Of a stretch of 64,000 bases of DNA, positions 47,188 to 55,896 are shown piece by piece. Both the position numbers and the translations under genes were made by a program. Within the stretch, counting starts at the first letter, position 1. The number at the start of each line of letters is the position of its first letter. The notes under the pieces were generated by a model. That model did no database searches, was not told the DNA's origin, and worked only from the letters and a program-made list of their open reading frames with translations. The stretch comes from an uncultured Ligilactobacillus sp. (GTDB lineage: Bacteria; Bacillota; Bacilli; Lactobacillales; Lactobacillaceae): positions 1-64,000 of the forward strand of contig CALVCU010000011.1 of the NCBI GenBank assembly GCA_944326135.1, given 5' to 3'.

Positions 47188-47754
47188 ATGTCGAATAAAA
47201 GATTAACTATTTTGGCAGGAATTAATGGTGCAGGTAAAACAACTTTACGCAATGAACATCCAGAATTATTTCATCGAATGCAAGTCATTGATTCAGATAA
47301 TTATCTTCGTGCTTTTAATGGTAATTGGCGACGCACTTCAGATCGTCTCAAGGCAATCTCACAAGCAAATCAAGCACTTGAGGGAGCTCTTGGTCAGGGG
47401 ATATCAATTGTGTGGGAAGTTGAAATGGCTGGAAGTGCTAAAAGTGAAACAGAAATGATCACCCTTGCACGTGAAGCTGGCTATAATGTGAATTTAATCT
47501 ATGTTACTGTTAAAGATGCTGAAATTTCATTAGAACGTGTTCTTTATCGTTTCCGTAATGGCGGATTTGGTGGTACACAACTAAACTTACCGGAAAGGTA
47601 TGCACGAGTTAAAGAAAATATGACTAAACTAAAATCATTATTTGATTGTGTGATGATTTTTGATAATACAGAACAATTAACTTGTGTATATGATGAATGT
47701 GATGGTGAAGTTACTGTTAACAAGTTATCAGAAACTCCATGGGCTAAAATCTAA
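47188..47754 (+). CDS. zeta toxin-like P-loop kinase
   Basis: A 188-residue P-loop protein. Walker A is AGINGAGKTTLRN at about residues 9-21. Further on are DSDNYLRAF, WEVEMAGSAKSE and RVLYRFRNGGFGG, a set seen in zeta-toxin-like ATPases. Zeta toxins phosphorylate UDP-GlcNAc, but many chromosomal relatives are uncharacterised kinases. I chose ATG at 47188, a few bases after GGAGGTG; an in-frame start at 47173 precedes that site. No epsilon-like antitoxin ORF is visible next to it. A terminator follows. Confidence 0.82.
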   Translation: MSNKRLTILAGINGAGKTTLRNEHPELFHRMQVIDSDNYLRAFNGNWRRTSDRLKAISQANQALEGALGQGISIVWEVEMAGSAKSETEMITLAREAGYNVNLIYVTVKDAEISLERVLYRFRNGGFGGTQLNLPERYARVKENMTKLKSLFDCVMIFDNTEQLTCVYDECDGEVTVNKLSETPWAKI

Positions 47755-47763
47755 TATTCTTGA

Positions 47764-47797
47764 ATAAGGTTGTGATTGATAAAATCACAACCTTTTA
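47764..47797 (+). terminator. terminator after the zeta-like gene
   Basis: AAGGTTGTGATT pairs with AATCACAACCTT over a short loop, followed by TTATTT. The gap that follows (47800-47951) should hold the promoter of the ABC operon. Confidence 0.85.
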
Positions 47798-47951
47798 TTT
47801 AAAAACGAACTATATCATCAAATAACCAACTATCTTTCAACATAAAGCGTGATATTATTTCTAATATTGCGATTATAGTTAACTTTTGATAATATAAAAG
47901 CATAGAATCACAAAAATATTTAAGGTTTTTACGAGGTTAACCAACAGCATC

Positions 47952-48941
47952 ATGAATATTATCGAGTTTCAAAATATTACCAAAATCTACAAATTAAAGA
48001 AAAGAAGTGGCAATTCATTTATCGACTTTATCAAGCCAGGTTATGTCGATAAAGTTGCTCTTAATAATATGAATTTTTCTATTCCCGCTGGCCAAATTGT
48101 TGGCTATATTGGTCCTAATGGTGCAGGAAAATCAACTACTATCAAAATCATGACCGGAATTCTAAAACCCACTACTGGTAAGTGCCGCGTTTTAGCAATG
48201 GATCCTCTTAAAAATCGTAAGCAATTCGTGCGTCAGATCGGCGTTGTTTTTGGTAATCGTTCTAATCTGATTTGGGATTTACCTGCAATTGATTCTTTTA
48301 AAATGATGAAAGATATCTATGATATTCCAGAAAATGATTTTCAGGAACGCTTGCATGATTTAGCAGAAGCTATTGGTATTCAAGATATTTTAAATGTTCC
48401 TGTGCGCCAAATGAGTTTGGGACAACGAATGCGTTGTGAGTTAGTCGTTTCTCTCCTTCACTCACCTAAAATTTTATTTTTAGATGAACCTACTTTAGGT
48501 TTAGATGCTGTATCTAAGATTGCGATGCATCGATTTATCAAGAAAATCAATAGTGAACAAAAATTAACTGTAATTTTAACTACCCATGATATGAATGATA
48601 TTAAGGAATTAGCACAGCGTATCATTGTCATTGGAAATGGAAACAAATTATATGATGGTCATCCTGAAAATATTATTAATAAATTCAATGATATTCGAAA
48701 AGTAGTATTACCCATTAAATCTAGTGATCAAATTATCAGTGCAATCCAACAAAAAAATATTCCATTTAGTATTATTCAACAAATCGAAGGTGAGTTGACT
48801 CTCGAAATTAAAGAAGGTCAACCCCTTGAAAATTTAATGCAAATTATTAATCAATTTGAAATCGAAAATTATTCCGTTCAACCACTTAATACTGAAGAAG
48901 TAATTGCTCATTTCTATGAACAAAATAGCAAAACTATGTGA
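47952..48941 (+). CDS. ABC transporter ATP-binding protein
   Basis: A 329-residue ATPase of an ABC-2 type exporter. Walker A is GPNGAGKST (about residues 57-65), the signature SLGQRMRCE, and Walker B ILFLDEPTLGLD. The first ~40 residues contain the insert KKRSGNSFIDFIKPGY typical of the group paired with DUF990 permeases. The C-terminal ~85 residues form an accessory domain. The ATG has GAGGTT 13 bases upstream, which is a weak and distant ribosome site. Two permease genes follow with short gaps. The substrate is unknown. Confidence 0.92.
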   Translation: MNIIEFQNITKIYKLKKRSGNSFIDFIKPGYVDKVALNNMNFSIPAGQIVGYIGPNGAGKSTTIKIMTGILKPTTGKCRVLAMDPLKNRKQFVRQIGVVFGNRSNLIWDLPAIDSFKMMKDIYDIPENDFQERLHDLAEAIGIQDILNVPVRQMSLGQRMRCELVVSLLHSPKILFLDEPTLGLDAVSKIAMHRFIKKINSEQKLTVILTTHDMNDIKELAQRIIVIGNGNKLYDGHPENIINKFNDIRKVVLPIKSSDQIISAIQQKNIPFSIIQQIEGELTLEIKEGQPLENLMQIINQFEIENYSVQPLNTEEVIAHFYEQNSKTM

Positions 48942-48960
48942 GTGAATTCAGGTGATGTTT

Positions 48961-49755
48961 ATGTTAAAAGGCTATCTAAGTGTATTGACTGCTGAAATGA
49001 AAAAAAGTTGGCTATATCGTTCGGCTGCATTTGCTAGTATTCCACTGTTTTTCTTCCGTGGGCTACTTTCAATTGCAATTGTTTTTGCGTTCACGCGTAC
49101 AAATAGCGATAATCCCCAACAACTTGTTAATTATTTTTGGCTAATTAATCTTTTCTATCCTATCATCTCTGCCTGGGTCGTTGACTATGATTTAAATACA
49201 ATGATCAAATCAGGAAACATCGCATATGAATATATTAAGCCATTAGATATTTACTCATCATGGTTCATGCGTTTAATTGGTCAACGTTTAGCTCAATTGG
49301 CATTGTCTAGTTTACCAATTTTAGTTGTGATTTGCTTTTTACCAGCTCCATTCAGTTTTACAGTTTCATTTTCTTTTGAAAAAATAATGATGTTTACGAT
49401 TACCATCATGCTTGCACTTTGCTTAAATGTGGTACTTTCGTTATTAGTATATATCTCTGTTTTTTATACCTATTCAATTACAGGGTCATTATTAGTTTTT
49501 GGTTCCATTATGGAGTTTACCGGTGGATCAGTAATTCCATTTAGTTTATTTCCTAGTGGTCTCCAACATGTTTTTAAACTCTTTCCTTTCTGGTATGGCT
49601 CAGCTTTTCCTTTTCAATATTTAACAAATCAGTTAAATAATAATCAATTATTAAGTGGAATTGTGTTACAGATCATTTGGATTATTGTGGCATTACTAGT
49701 TGGAAGATGCTGGTTAAGTCATCAATTACATAAAATTGAAATTCAGGGGGGTTAA
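48961..49755 (+). CDS. ABC-2 type permease (DUF990-like), first
   Basis: A 264-residue membrane protein with six helices, the first permease of the exporter. After a short cytosolic N-terminus (LKGYLSVLTAEMKKSWLYRSA) come the paired helices, the cytosolic YEYIKPLDIYSSWFMRLIGQRL and the C-terminal helical bundle. I chose ATG at 48961, six bases after AGGTG; upstream GTG and ATG codons fall in or next to that site. It is probably half of a heterodimer with the next permease. The substrate is not known. Confidence 0.86.
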   Translation: MLKGYLSVLTAEMKKSWLYRSAAFASIPLFFFRGLLSIAIVFAFTRTNSDNPQQLVNYFWLINLFYPIISAWVVDYDLNTMIKSGNIAYEYIKPLDIYSSWFMRLIGQRLAQLALSSLPILVVICFLPAPFSFTVSFSFEKIMMFTITIMLALCLNVVLSLLVYISVFYTYSITGSLLVFGSIMEFTGGSVIPFSLFPSGLQHVFKLFPFWYGSAFPFQYLTNQLNNNQLLSGIVLQIIWIIVALLVGRCWLSHQLHKIEIQGG

Positions 49756-49757
49756 TT

Positions 49758-50534
49758 TTGAAAAAATATTTGTTACTCTTAAATAAGAATATTAAATCTC
49801 AACTTGAATATAATAAATCAATGTATCTGCTAATAATTGGTGAATTTATTGCACAATTTACTTTTATTTTAAGTTTTTTGATACTTTTTAAGTCATTGGG
49901 CAATGTAAAAGGTTATACTGTTAATCAGGCAATCTTTATTTACGCAACGGTTAACATTTGCTATACATTAGCAGAAATGTTAGGCAAAGGAATCAATGAT
50001 CTGGCAAAATTAGTACGTAATGGCACTTTAGATATTTATTTCATTCGTCCAATGTCAATTTTGTTACAGGTTATGGGGAATGATTTTGAAGTATCACTGA
50101 TTGGAAGATTGGTTCAATCCTTATTGATTTTCGGAATCACCCTTTTTACAAGTAATATTAAATGGAATTTGATAAAGATTAGTGATGTAGTATTAATCAT
50201 TATTGCTGGGATTGCACTATTTTTATCAATATATTTGTTCTTCGGAACATTATCATTTTTTACAACCAAACAAGTCAGCATCTCGGTCTTGCTGATGGGA
50301 AGTGGCTCTGATATACTACACTATCCGGCTAATGCCTTACCACGTGGAATTCGTTTTATTCTACTTTATGTTCTTCCATTTGGATGTATTAATTATCTCC
50401 CATTTAAGTATATTCTTGGATTTACAAATAATTGGCTGTATTGCTTAACACCATGCATTTGTTTTATATTCTTTGGGTTAGTGTTGCTATTCTGGAGATA
50501 TGCATTATCTGAATATTCTTCAACCGGATCATAA
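49758..50534 (+). CDS. ABC-2 type permease (DUF990-like), second
   Basis: A 258-residue membrane protein with six helices, the partner of the preceding permease. The cytosolic motif LVRNGTLDIYFIRPMSILLQVMG corresponds to the YEYIKPLDIYSSW stretch of its neighbour, the usual pattern of such pairs. It starts with TTG at 49758, a few bases after GGGGGG. It ends 17 bases before folB, so the folate genes may share its transcript; AGGAGG before folB shows independent translation. Confidence 0.86.
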   Translation: MKKYLLLLNKNIKSQLEYNKSMYLLIIGEFIAQFTFILSFLILFKSLGNVKGYTVNQAIFIYATVNICYTLAEMLGKGINDLAKLVRNGTLDIYFIRPMSILLQVMGNDFEVSLIGRLVQSLLIFGITLFTSNIKWNLIKISDVVLIIIAGIALFLSIYLFFGTLSFFTTKQVSISVLLMGSGSDILHYPANALPRGIRFILLYVLPFGCINYLPFKYILGFTNNWLYCLTPCICFIFFGLVLLFWRYALSEYSSTGS

Positions 50535-50551
50535 TACTAGGAGGGTCAAAC

Positions 50552-50905
50552 ATGTACCAAGTTGAATTGAAGAAGATGAAATTTCATTCTCATATTGGAG
50601 TTCATCCAGAAGAAAAAGTTGTAGGTCAGGATTTAGAAGTTGATTTAAAGGTAACTTTAAATATTGTTCCTGATTTAAGCGATGACCTTGAACACTATAT
50701 TAGTTATGCTAAATTCTATGGCATTATCCGTGATATAGTTGCAGAAAGTCGAGATGATTTAATCGAAACTTTAGCTAAAAAAATCATCGTTCAAATTAAA
50801 GAAAAATATGCTGCTGAAATAGCTCATATTAAAGTCTGCGTTAAAAAAAAGACTCTTCCAATGGATGGAATTCTTGAAAGTGCAAATGTAATTTTAGAGG
50901 AGTAA
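50552..50905 (+). CDS. folB: dihydroneopterin aldolase
   Basis: Splits 7,8-dihydroneopterin to 6-hydroxymethyl-dihydropterin and glycolaldehyde in folate synthesis. The 117-residue protein has the FolB motifs FHSHIGVHPEEKVVGQDLEVD near the N-terminus and ETLAKKI near residue 70. AGGAGG precedes the ATG. The order folB-folK-folE-folC follows, with overlaps or gaps of a few bases, one operon. Confidence 0.95.
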   Translation: MYQVELKKMKFHSHIGVHPEEKVVGQDLEVDLKVTLNIVPDLSDDLEHYISYAKFYGIIRDIVAESRDDLIETLAKKIIVQIKEKYAAEIAHIKVCVKKKTLPMDGILESANVILEE

Positions 50906-50908
50906 TAC

Positions 50909-51409
50909 ATGGAAAAGTTAAATATTGTTTATCTTGGATTAGGTACTAACTTAGGTAATAAACAACAAAATTTAGAACAAATCATCGCATTGTTGCAAAA
51001 GCATGACGAAATCAAACTTCTCAAGCAATCATCAGTTTATGAAACTTCTCCGGTTGGCGGTGTTGAACAAGATAATTTTTACAATATGGTAATTAAAATC
51101 GGTACAACATTTTCAGCCGAACAACTATTAGAAATCATTCATGAAGTTGAGAAGAAACTCAAAAGAATCAGGATTATTCATTGGGGACCACGAACTGCAG
51201 ATGTTGACATCTTGTACTTTAATGAACAACAAATGAATACAGAACATCTAAAAGTTCCCCATCCTGAAATTTTGAACCGTTTATTTGTATTAGTTCCACT
51301 ATTAGAAATCTGTGGCACTGATTTTTACGACTATGATCGTTTAGTCAATGCAAGACAAGCATTAGAAGATACAAGTGATCAAAAATTAATAAATAGAGGA
51401 CAGTTATAA
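50909..51409 (+). CDS. folK: 2-amino-4-hydroxy-6-hydroxymethyldihydropteridine pyrophosphokinase
   Basis: Transfers pyrophosphate from ATP to 6-hydroxymethyl-dihydropterin, giving the substrate for dihydropteroate synthase. The 166-residue protein has YLGLGTNLGNKQQNLEQ at the N-terminus, YETSPVGG, and the signature GPRTADVDILYF with the Mg-binding aspartates. GAGGAG precedes the ATG. Its stop overlaps the folE start by one base (TAATG). Confidence 0.96.
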   Translation: MEKLNIVYLGLGTNLGNKQQNLEQIIALLQKHDEIKLLKQSSVYETSPVGGVEQDNFYNMVIKIGTTFSAEQLLEIIHEVEKKLKRIRIIHWGPRTADVDILYFNEQQMNTEHLKVPHPEILNRLFVLVPLLEICGTDFYDYDRLVNARQALEDTSDQKLINRGQL

Positions 51410-51996
51410 TGAGTAATAATAAAAATTCTGATAATATCGAAACAATCATCACAAACCTATTAGAAAGTGTTGGTGATGATCCACAACGACCTGGATTAAT
51501 TGAAACTCCTCATCGTGTTGAAAAAATGTATCAAGAAATTTTAGGATCAATCAATCAAACTGAATTCACTGATTACAAATTATTTGATAACGAATCTGTG
51601 GGTGCTGATCAAGATGTTATGGTTACAAATATTCCATTTTATTCAATGTGTGAACACCATATGCTCCCCTTCTTTGGTGTTGCAAATGTAGCTTATGTTC
51701 CTAATGATAAAATTATTGGTTTGAGCAAAATTCCCCGTTTAATTGATTTTGTTTCTCACCGCCTAACACTACAAGAAAAGCTAACACATGATATTGCACT
51801 TGAACTCAACCGCATTTTAAAGCCAAAAGGAATTGTAGTACAAACAGAAGCACGCCACATGTGCGTTGAAATGCGTGGTGTAAAGAAATTAAATTCTGTT
51901 ACTAAGTCAAAATACTATGATGGTATCTACAAAGAACAACCTGATATGTTAAACAACTTTATTATGACAGTAAATAGTAATCGAGGATCATTATGA
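51409..51996 (+). CDS. folE: GTP cyclohydrolase I
   Basis: First step of folate synthesis: opens GTP to 7,8-dihydroneopterin triphosphate. The 195-residue enzyme has the zinc-binding cysteine and histidines in FYSMCEHHMLPFFG, the GLSKIPRL motif, and the second cysteine in RHMCVEMRGV. It shares one base with folK and overlaps folC by four (ATGA). Confidence 0.97.
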   Translation: MSNNKNSDNIETIITNLLESVGDDPQRPGLIETPHRVEKMYQEILGSINQTEFTDYKLFDNESVGADQDVMVTNIPFYSMCEHHMLPFFGVANVAYVPNDKIIGLSKIPRLIDFVSHRLTLQEKLTHDIALELNRILKPKGIVVQTEARHMCVEMRGVKKLNSVTKSKYYDGIYKEQPDMLNNFIMTVNSNRGSL

Positions 51997-53219
51997 TAAC
52001 ATTCAATGATTTAAAATATTCACTTTACGATAGTGATGATCGTATTCCTTTTTTACAAAAACTATTACATCAATTAGGAAATCCTGATTGTGATTACAAA
52101 ATCATTCATACAGCAGGAACAAATGGAAAAACTTCAACTTCAACCATGATTGCAGAAATTTTATCTCATAATGGATATAATGTAGGCCTTTTTACCAGTC
52201 CATTTGTTATTGATCAAGGCGAAGCAATTCGCATTAATGGGAAAAAAATTTCTTCAACAGAAATTGACCACTATTATTCTCAAATTGCTACCTTAATTAC
52301 TGATACGCTACATTTGGATTTGTTAAAGAGTATTTCAAAATTTGAAATGATTTTATTGATTGCCCTACTATATTTTAGCGATCATAAAGTTGATTATGTT
52401 GTATTGGAATGTGGTTTAGGTGGTAAGACTGACGCAACAAATGCAATTTTGACTAGCGAATATGAGATTTTCACACATATTGCATTGGATCATACAGATG
52501 AATTAGGTGATACACTTGAACAAATTGCTACTAATAAGGCAGCGATTATCCGTGAAAATTCTCAAGTAATTGTTGCACCTAAACAAAATGCTTGCGTAAA
52601 AACGATATTGTTAAAGCAAGCACAAGCCAAAAATGCTTCAATTTATTTTGCAGAAACTCATGCATATCAAACTAAAATTGACTTTACTGCGGAATATCAG
52701 TATGACAATTTAGCAACTGTTTTACAGTTTTTCGCTGTTTTTGATAACGGTAAAATCAAAGTTGATGATTGTCTAGCAGTCATTCGCAACTTTGATTTGA
52801 TTGGTCGTTTTCAACAAGTGCATCAAGCACCACCAATCATTATCGATTGTGCACATAATTTAGATGGAATTAGTCAGTTTGTTAAAACTGTTCAAGATAA
52901 ATATCAAGATTATCACAAAATCATTATCACCGGCTTTTTAAAGGACAAAAAGCCTCTTCAATGTAGTGATTGTTTAGCACAATTAAAGGCTGACTTCATT
53001 GTTACTCAACCAGATAATGATGATCGTAAATATGATCTTGAGACTCTTTATCAACATATGCAGGCAAACTCAAAAATTGCAAATGTAAGTCTACAACAAG
53101 ATCCTGTAATGGCTCTTCAAACTGCCTTGCAAAGAAGTAATTCACAAACTGTAATCTTTATTGTTGGTTCATTCTATTTAGCAAGACCCATTTTAAGATA
53201 TATCAAAACTAATTTATAA
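51993..53219 (+). CDS. folC: folylpolyglutamate/dihydrofolate synthase
   Basis: Adds L-glutamate to dihydropteroate or to folates. The 408-residue Mur-ligase-family enzyme has the ATP-binding HTAGTNGKTSTSTMIAEIL, the catalytic-site FTSPFVIDQGEAIRING and the Mg-binding LECGLGGKTDATN. Its ATG lies within the folE stop codon (ATGA), so it is translationally coupled. It ends the folate operon; a strong terminator follows. Confidence 0.95.
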   Translation: MITFNDLKYSLYDSDDRIPFLQKLLHQLGNPDCDYKIIHTAGTNGKTSTSTMIAEILSHNGYNVGLFTSPFVIDQGEAIRINGKKISSTEIDHYYSQIATLITDTLHLDLLKSISKFEMILLIALLYFSDHKVDYVVLECGLGGKTDATNAILTSEYEIFTHIALDHTDELGDTLEQIATNKAAIIRENSQVIVAPKQNACVKTILLKQAQAKNASIYFAETHAYQTKIDFTAEYQYDNLATVLQFFAVFDNGKIKVDDCLAVIRNFDLIGRFQQVHQAPPIIIDCAHNLDGISQFVKTVQDKYQDYHKIIITGFLKDKKPLQCSDCLAQLKADFIVTQPDNDDRKYDLETLYQHMQANSKIANVSLQQDPVMALQTALQRSNSQTVIFIVGSFYLARPILRYIKTNL

Positions 53220-53222
53220 CTG

Positions 53223-53265
53223 TACAAAAAAATGGAGCTCACATGATGTGAGCTCCATTTATTTT
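53223..53265. terminator. bidirectional terminator between folC and folP
   Basis: AAATGGAGCTCACATGATGTGAGCTCCATTT is a long hairpin with A on the left and T on the right. It ends the two convergent folate units. Confidence 0.92.
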
Positions 53266-53270
53266 TTATA

Positions 53271-54317
53271 TTAATCAATCACGATTGCTTTAAGTAAATT
53301 CAAGAGATATTGAGTCTCTTTAACATCATGAACTCTTAAAATCCGACCATTATTTAATGTCATTAAAAGTTCAACAAACAAACTGATAGTTACGCGATCA
53401 GCTTCACTATCTAAGATTTTTTGGATGAAACTCTTTCTTGAAATTGCAATCATCAATGGAACGTTTAATTTGGATAATTGAGAATATGCGTTAATCTTAA
53501 CTAAATCATCTGCAAGTGATGAGTTTTCAGAGAAACCAACTCCCAAATCAAATGAGAAACGATTCCGTGGAATATTTTTATCGTCAATTTGTGTTAATAA
53601 TTCTTTAAAATGATTTTCAATCAACGTACTATCAATATCGGTTTCGTGTTTAAGTCGGTTGTTTAACATCGCAACTGCCCCAACGTCATATTGTTTTAGT
53701 AAGTCGATTTTTTCTTCAGTTTCGAAGCCATTAATATCGTTTATAATATCTGCACCGTTTTCCAAACTTCTTCTCATAACTTCCACATTATATGTGTCTA
53801 CTGAGATTGGAACATTTGGAAATTCTTTTTTCAAAATTTTAAGAGGCTTTTCAATTCGTTCCCATTCTTCATCAACTGTAATTTCTGTGAAACCAGGACG
53901 AGTTGATTTCCCTCCAATTTCTAATACTTTAGCTCCGTTTTGCAAATCATCTTCTGCTTTGCGTAAAAATGCTGAAGTTTCATTAGAAACATGGGTAGAG
54001 AAAGAGTCTGGTGAGAAATTAAAGATTGAATAAATCAAAGGATCTACTGTTAAATCAAATTTGAAGTTTGGCCCTTCCCAAATAATTCTTTCATCTTCAT
54101 AAATTTGATCGAGATTTAAATCTTCTGCTTTAAGCAAGTCCTTGAGACGAGCTAATTGGAAAATGTTAACTGTGATAATCAAATCATTGTCTGACATCAA
54201 GATACTTTCCGTGTTGCCTTTCAAGGTATTTAATATTTTACCATCATCTTTGAAATTGTGAGCGACTAAAGTTATTGTATTTTGATTACTTAAATTGTTT
54301 GTCTTTTCAAATTTCAT
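53271..54317 (-). CDS. folP: dihydropteroate synthase
   Basis: Joins 6-hydroxymethyl-dihydropterin pyrophosphate with p-aminobenzoate. The 348-residue protein has the DHPS motifs YSIFNFSPDSFS (about residues 92-103), EIGGKSTRPGF, and PISVDTYN. The sulfonamide-target loop SRKSFI is near the end. An N-terminal extension of about 85 residues precedes the core. The motif IFNFSPDSFS departs from the usual ILNVTPDSFS. GGAGAG precedes the ATG. It is encoded convergently to the other folate genes. Confidence 0.93.
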   Translation of the reverse strand: MKFEKTNNLSNQNTITLVAHNFKDDGKILNTLKGNTESILMSDNDLIITVNIFQLARLKDLLKAEDLNLDQIYEDERIIWEGPNFKFDLTVDPLIYSIFNFSPDSFSTHVSNETSAFLRKAEDDLQNGAKVLEIGGKSTRPGFTEITVDEEWERIEKPLKILKKEFPNVPISVDTYNVEVMRRSLENGADIINDINGFETEEKIDLLKQYDVGAVAMLNNRLKHETDIDSTLIENHFKELLTQIDDKNIPRNRFSFDLGVGFSENSSLADDLVKINAYSQLSKLNVPLMIAISRKSFIQKILDSEADRVTISLFVELLMTLNNGRILRVHDVKETQYLLNLLKAIVID

Positions 54318-54362
54318 TTCTCTCTCCTATATATCCGTTAAACTATTAACACCTATATCAAA

Positions 54363-55601
54363 TTACATTTCTTCTTGCATGTTACGAATTTCTGCTACAA
54401 AGTCCTTGCGGATGTAGTATGAAACGAGTAAAGCAAGCAAATCAATAATTACGAATACAGTGATTGTAACTGTATATGTATGTAAGATTTGGTGTGTAAC
54501 TGATAACAAGACTGGTCCAACTAATCCAGCTACTGCCCATGCTGTTAAAGCATATCCGTGAATTGCACCTAATTCTTTTGTACCAAATACATCACTTAAG
54601 TATGCAGGGATAACTGAGAAACCAGCACCATAGCATGAAAGCAATAAGCAAAGGGCAACAGTAAAGACCATTGGTAATTTGAAAATAAGCATTAAGATTA
54701 ACATAACAATATCAGTAATGAAAATCAATGAGAATGTGTTTGGACGACCGATGTAATCTGACAAAGTTGCCCATGCAAGACGACCAAATCCATTGAATAA
54801 ACCGATAATACCAACCATGATAGTTGCTTTAGCAACACTCATTCCTGTCATTGATTGAGCCATTGGTGATGCAGCTGAAACTAAACCAATTCCGCAAGTA
54901 ATGTTGATAAAGAACATTAACCAGAGTAATCGGAATGAACGTGTTTTTACTGCTTCGTTAGCAGTAAATTGTTTTCCGTTAAGATATGTTGAACGGATAA
55001 CCATCTTTTCGTTCATTGTCTTAGGTAATTCATTTTCCTTAGGTTTCTTAATGAAGAATGATGCTGTGATCATTACAACAAAGTATGCAAGACCTAAAAT
55101 GTAAAATGTATTAACTAAACCAACAGTATCCATTAAGTATTGAGCAATTGGACTTGTTACTAATGAAGCAAAACCAAAGCCCATGATTGCTAAACCAGCA
55201 GCTAAACCACGACGATCTGGGAACCATTTAACAATTGTTGAAACTGGAGTAACGTATCCAGCACCTAAACCAATTCCTCCAATAATTCCGTATCCAAGAT
55301 AAAGTAGTGGTAATGAGTGCAAGTGAATTGATAATCCAGTAAGAGCAATCCCAGCACCAAAGAAAATACTTGAGAAGACTCCAGTAGCTGTAGGACCAAA
55401 TTTTTCAACTGCCTTCCCCATAAATGCAGCTGACATTCCTAAACAAAAGATTGCTAAACTGAATGCAAATGAAACGGCAGATTCACTCCAATGAGTTGCA
55501 GCAACGATTGGCTTAGAGAAAACACTCCAAGCATAAACTGAACCGATCATTAAGTGAAAGACAACTCCCGCAAAGGCAACAACATTTCTCTTCTTAAACA
55601 T
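54363..55601 (-). CDS. MFS transporter of the OxlT (oxalate/formate antiporter) family
   Basis: A 412-residue major facilitator with 12 helices. The N-terminal GVVFHLMIGSVYAWSVFSKP and the helix 4-5 region GIIGGIGLGAGYVTPVST are typical of the oxalate:formate antiporter family. AGGAGG precedes the ATG. Its promoter region (55653-55680) contains a GAACTT inverted repeat. The substrate is unknown; family members exchange small dicarboxylates or move other organic anions. No oxalyl-CoA genes are present in the window. Confidence 0.9.
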   Translation of the reverse strand: MFKKRNVVAFAGVVFHLMIGSVYAWSVFSKPIVAATHWSESAVSFAFSLAIFCLGMSAAFMGKAVEKFGPTATGVFSSIFFGAGIALTGLSIHLHSLPLLYLGYGIIGGIGLGAGYVTPVSTIVKWFPDRRGLAAGLAIMGFGFASLVTSPIAQYLMDTVGLVNTFYILGLAYFVVMITASFFIKKPKENELPKTMNEKMVIRSTYLNGKQFTANEAVKTRSFRLLWLMFFINITCGIGLVSAASPMAQSMTGMSVAKATIMVGIIGLFNGFGRLAWATLSDYIGRPNTFSLIFITDIVMLILMLIFKLPMVFTVALCLLLSCYGAGFSVIPAYLSDVFGTKELGAIHGYALTAWAVAGLVGPVLLSVTHQILHTYTVTITVFVIIDLLALLVSYYIRKDFVAEIRNMQEEM

Positions 55602-55652
55602 TAAGCAAATTCCTCCTTAGTTATATTGCAGATATTAATAACTACACTTAAT

Positions 55653-55680
55653 AGTATATCATGAACTTTTATAAGTTCAA
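55653..55680 (-). promoter_or_regulatory. promoter of the OxlT-like gene with an internal palindrome
   Basis: TTGAAC (55680-55675), a 16-base spacer and TATACT (55658-55653) lie about 50 bases before the start codon. The inverted repeat GAACTT-TTAT-AAGTTC covers 55662-55677 within it and may be an operator. Confidence 0.55.
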
Positions 55681-55831
55681 TACCATATATAGTATGTTAA
55701 TAAATATTAAACAGCTTATATATGGGCTTATTTTTTAACAAAAACACGACAAATAACGAACTTTATTGTATAAAACCAAAGTTCGTTGCGTTTTTTGATT
55801 CAATTGTCGTTAAGTTATTCTTAGTAATTGC

Positions 55832-55879
55832 TAAAAAATAAGCCTTCATGTTGAGTAATCAGATCAACATAAAAGCTTA
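55832..55879 (-). terminator. ribU terminator
   Basis: TAAGC..TT..ATGTTGA pairs with TCAACAT..AA..GCTTA with few mismatches, then TTTTTT on the minus strand. It lies about 20 bases after the ribU stop codon. Confidence 0.85.
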
Positions 55880-55896
55880 ACGTTCTAACTGGCTAA

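Noticed and set aside
53659-54033. 124-codon + frame opposite folP
   Set aside because: Antisense shadow; folP motifs cover the region on the minus strand.
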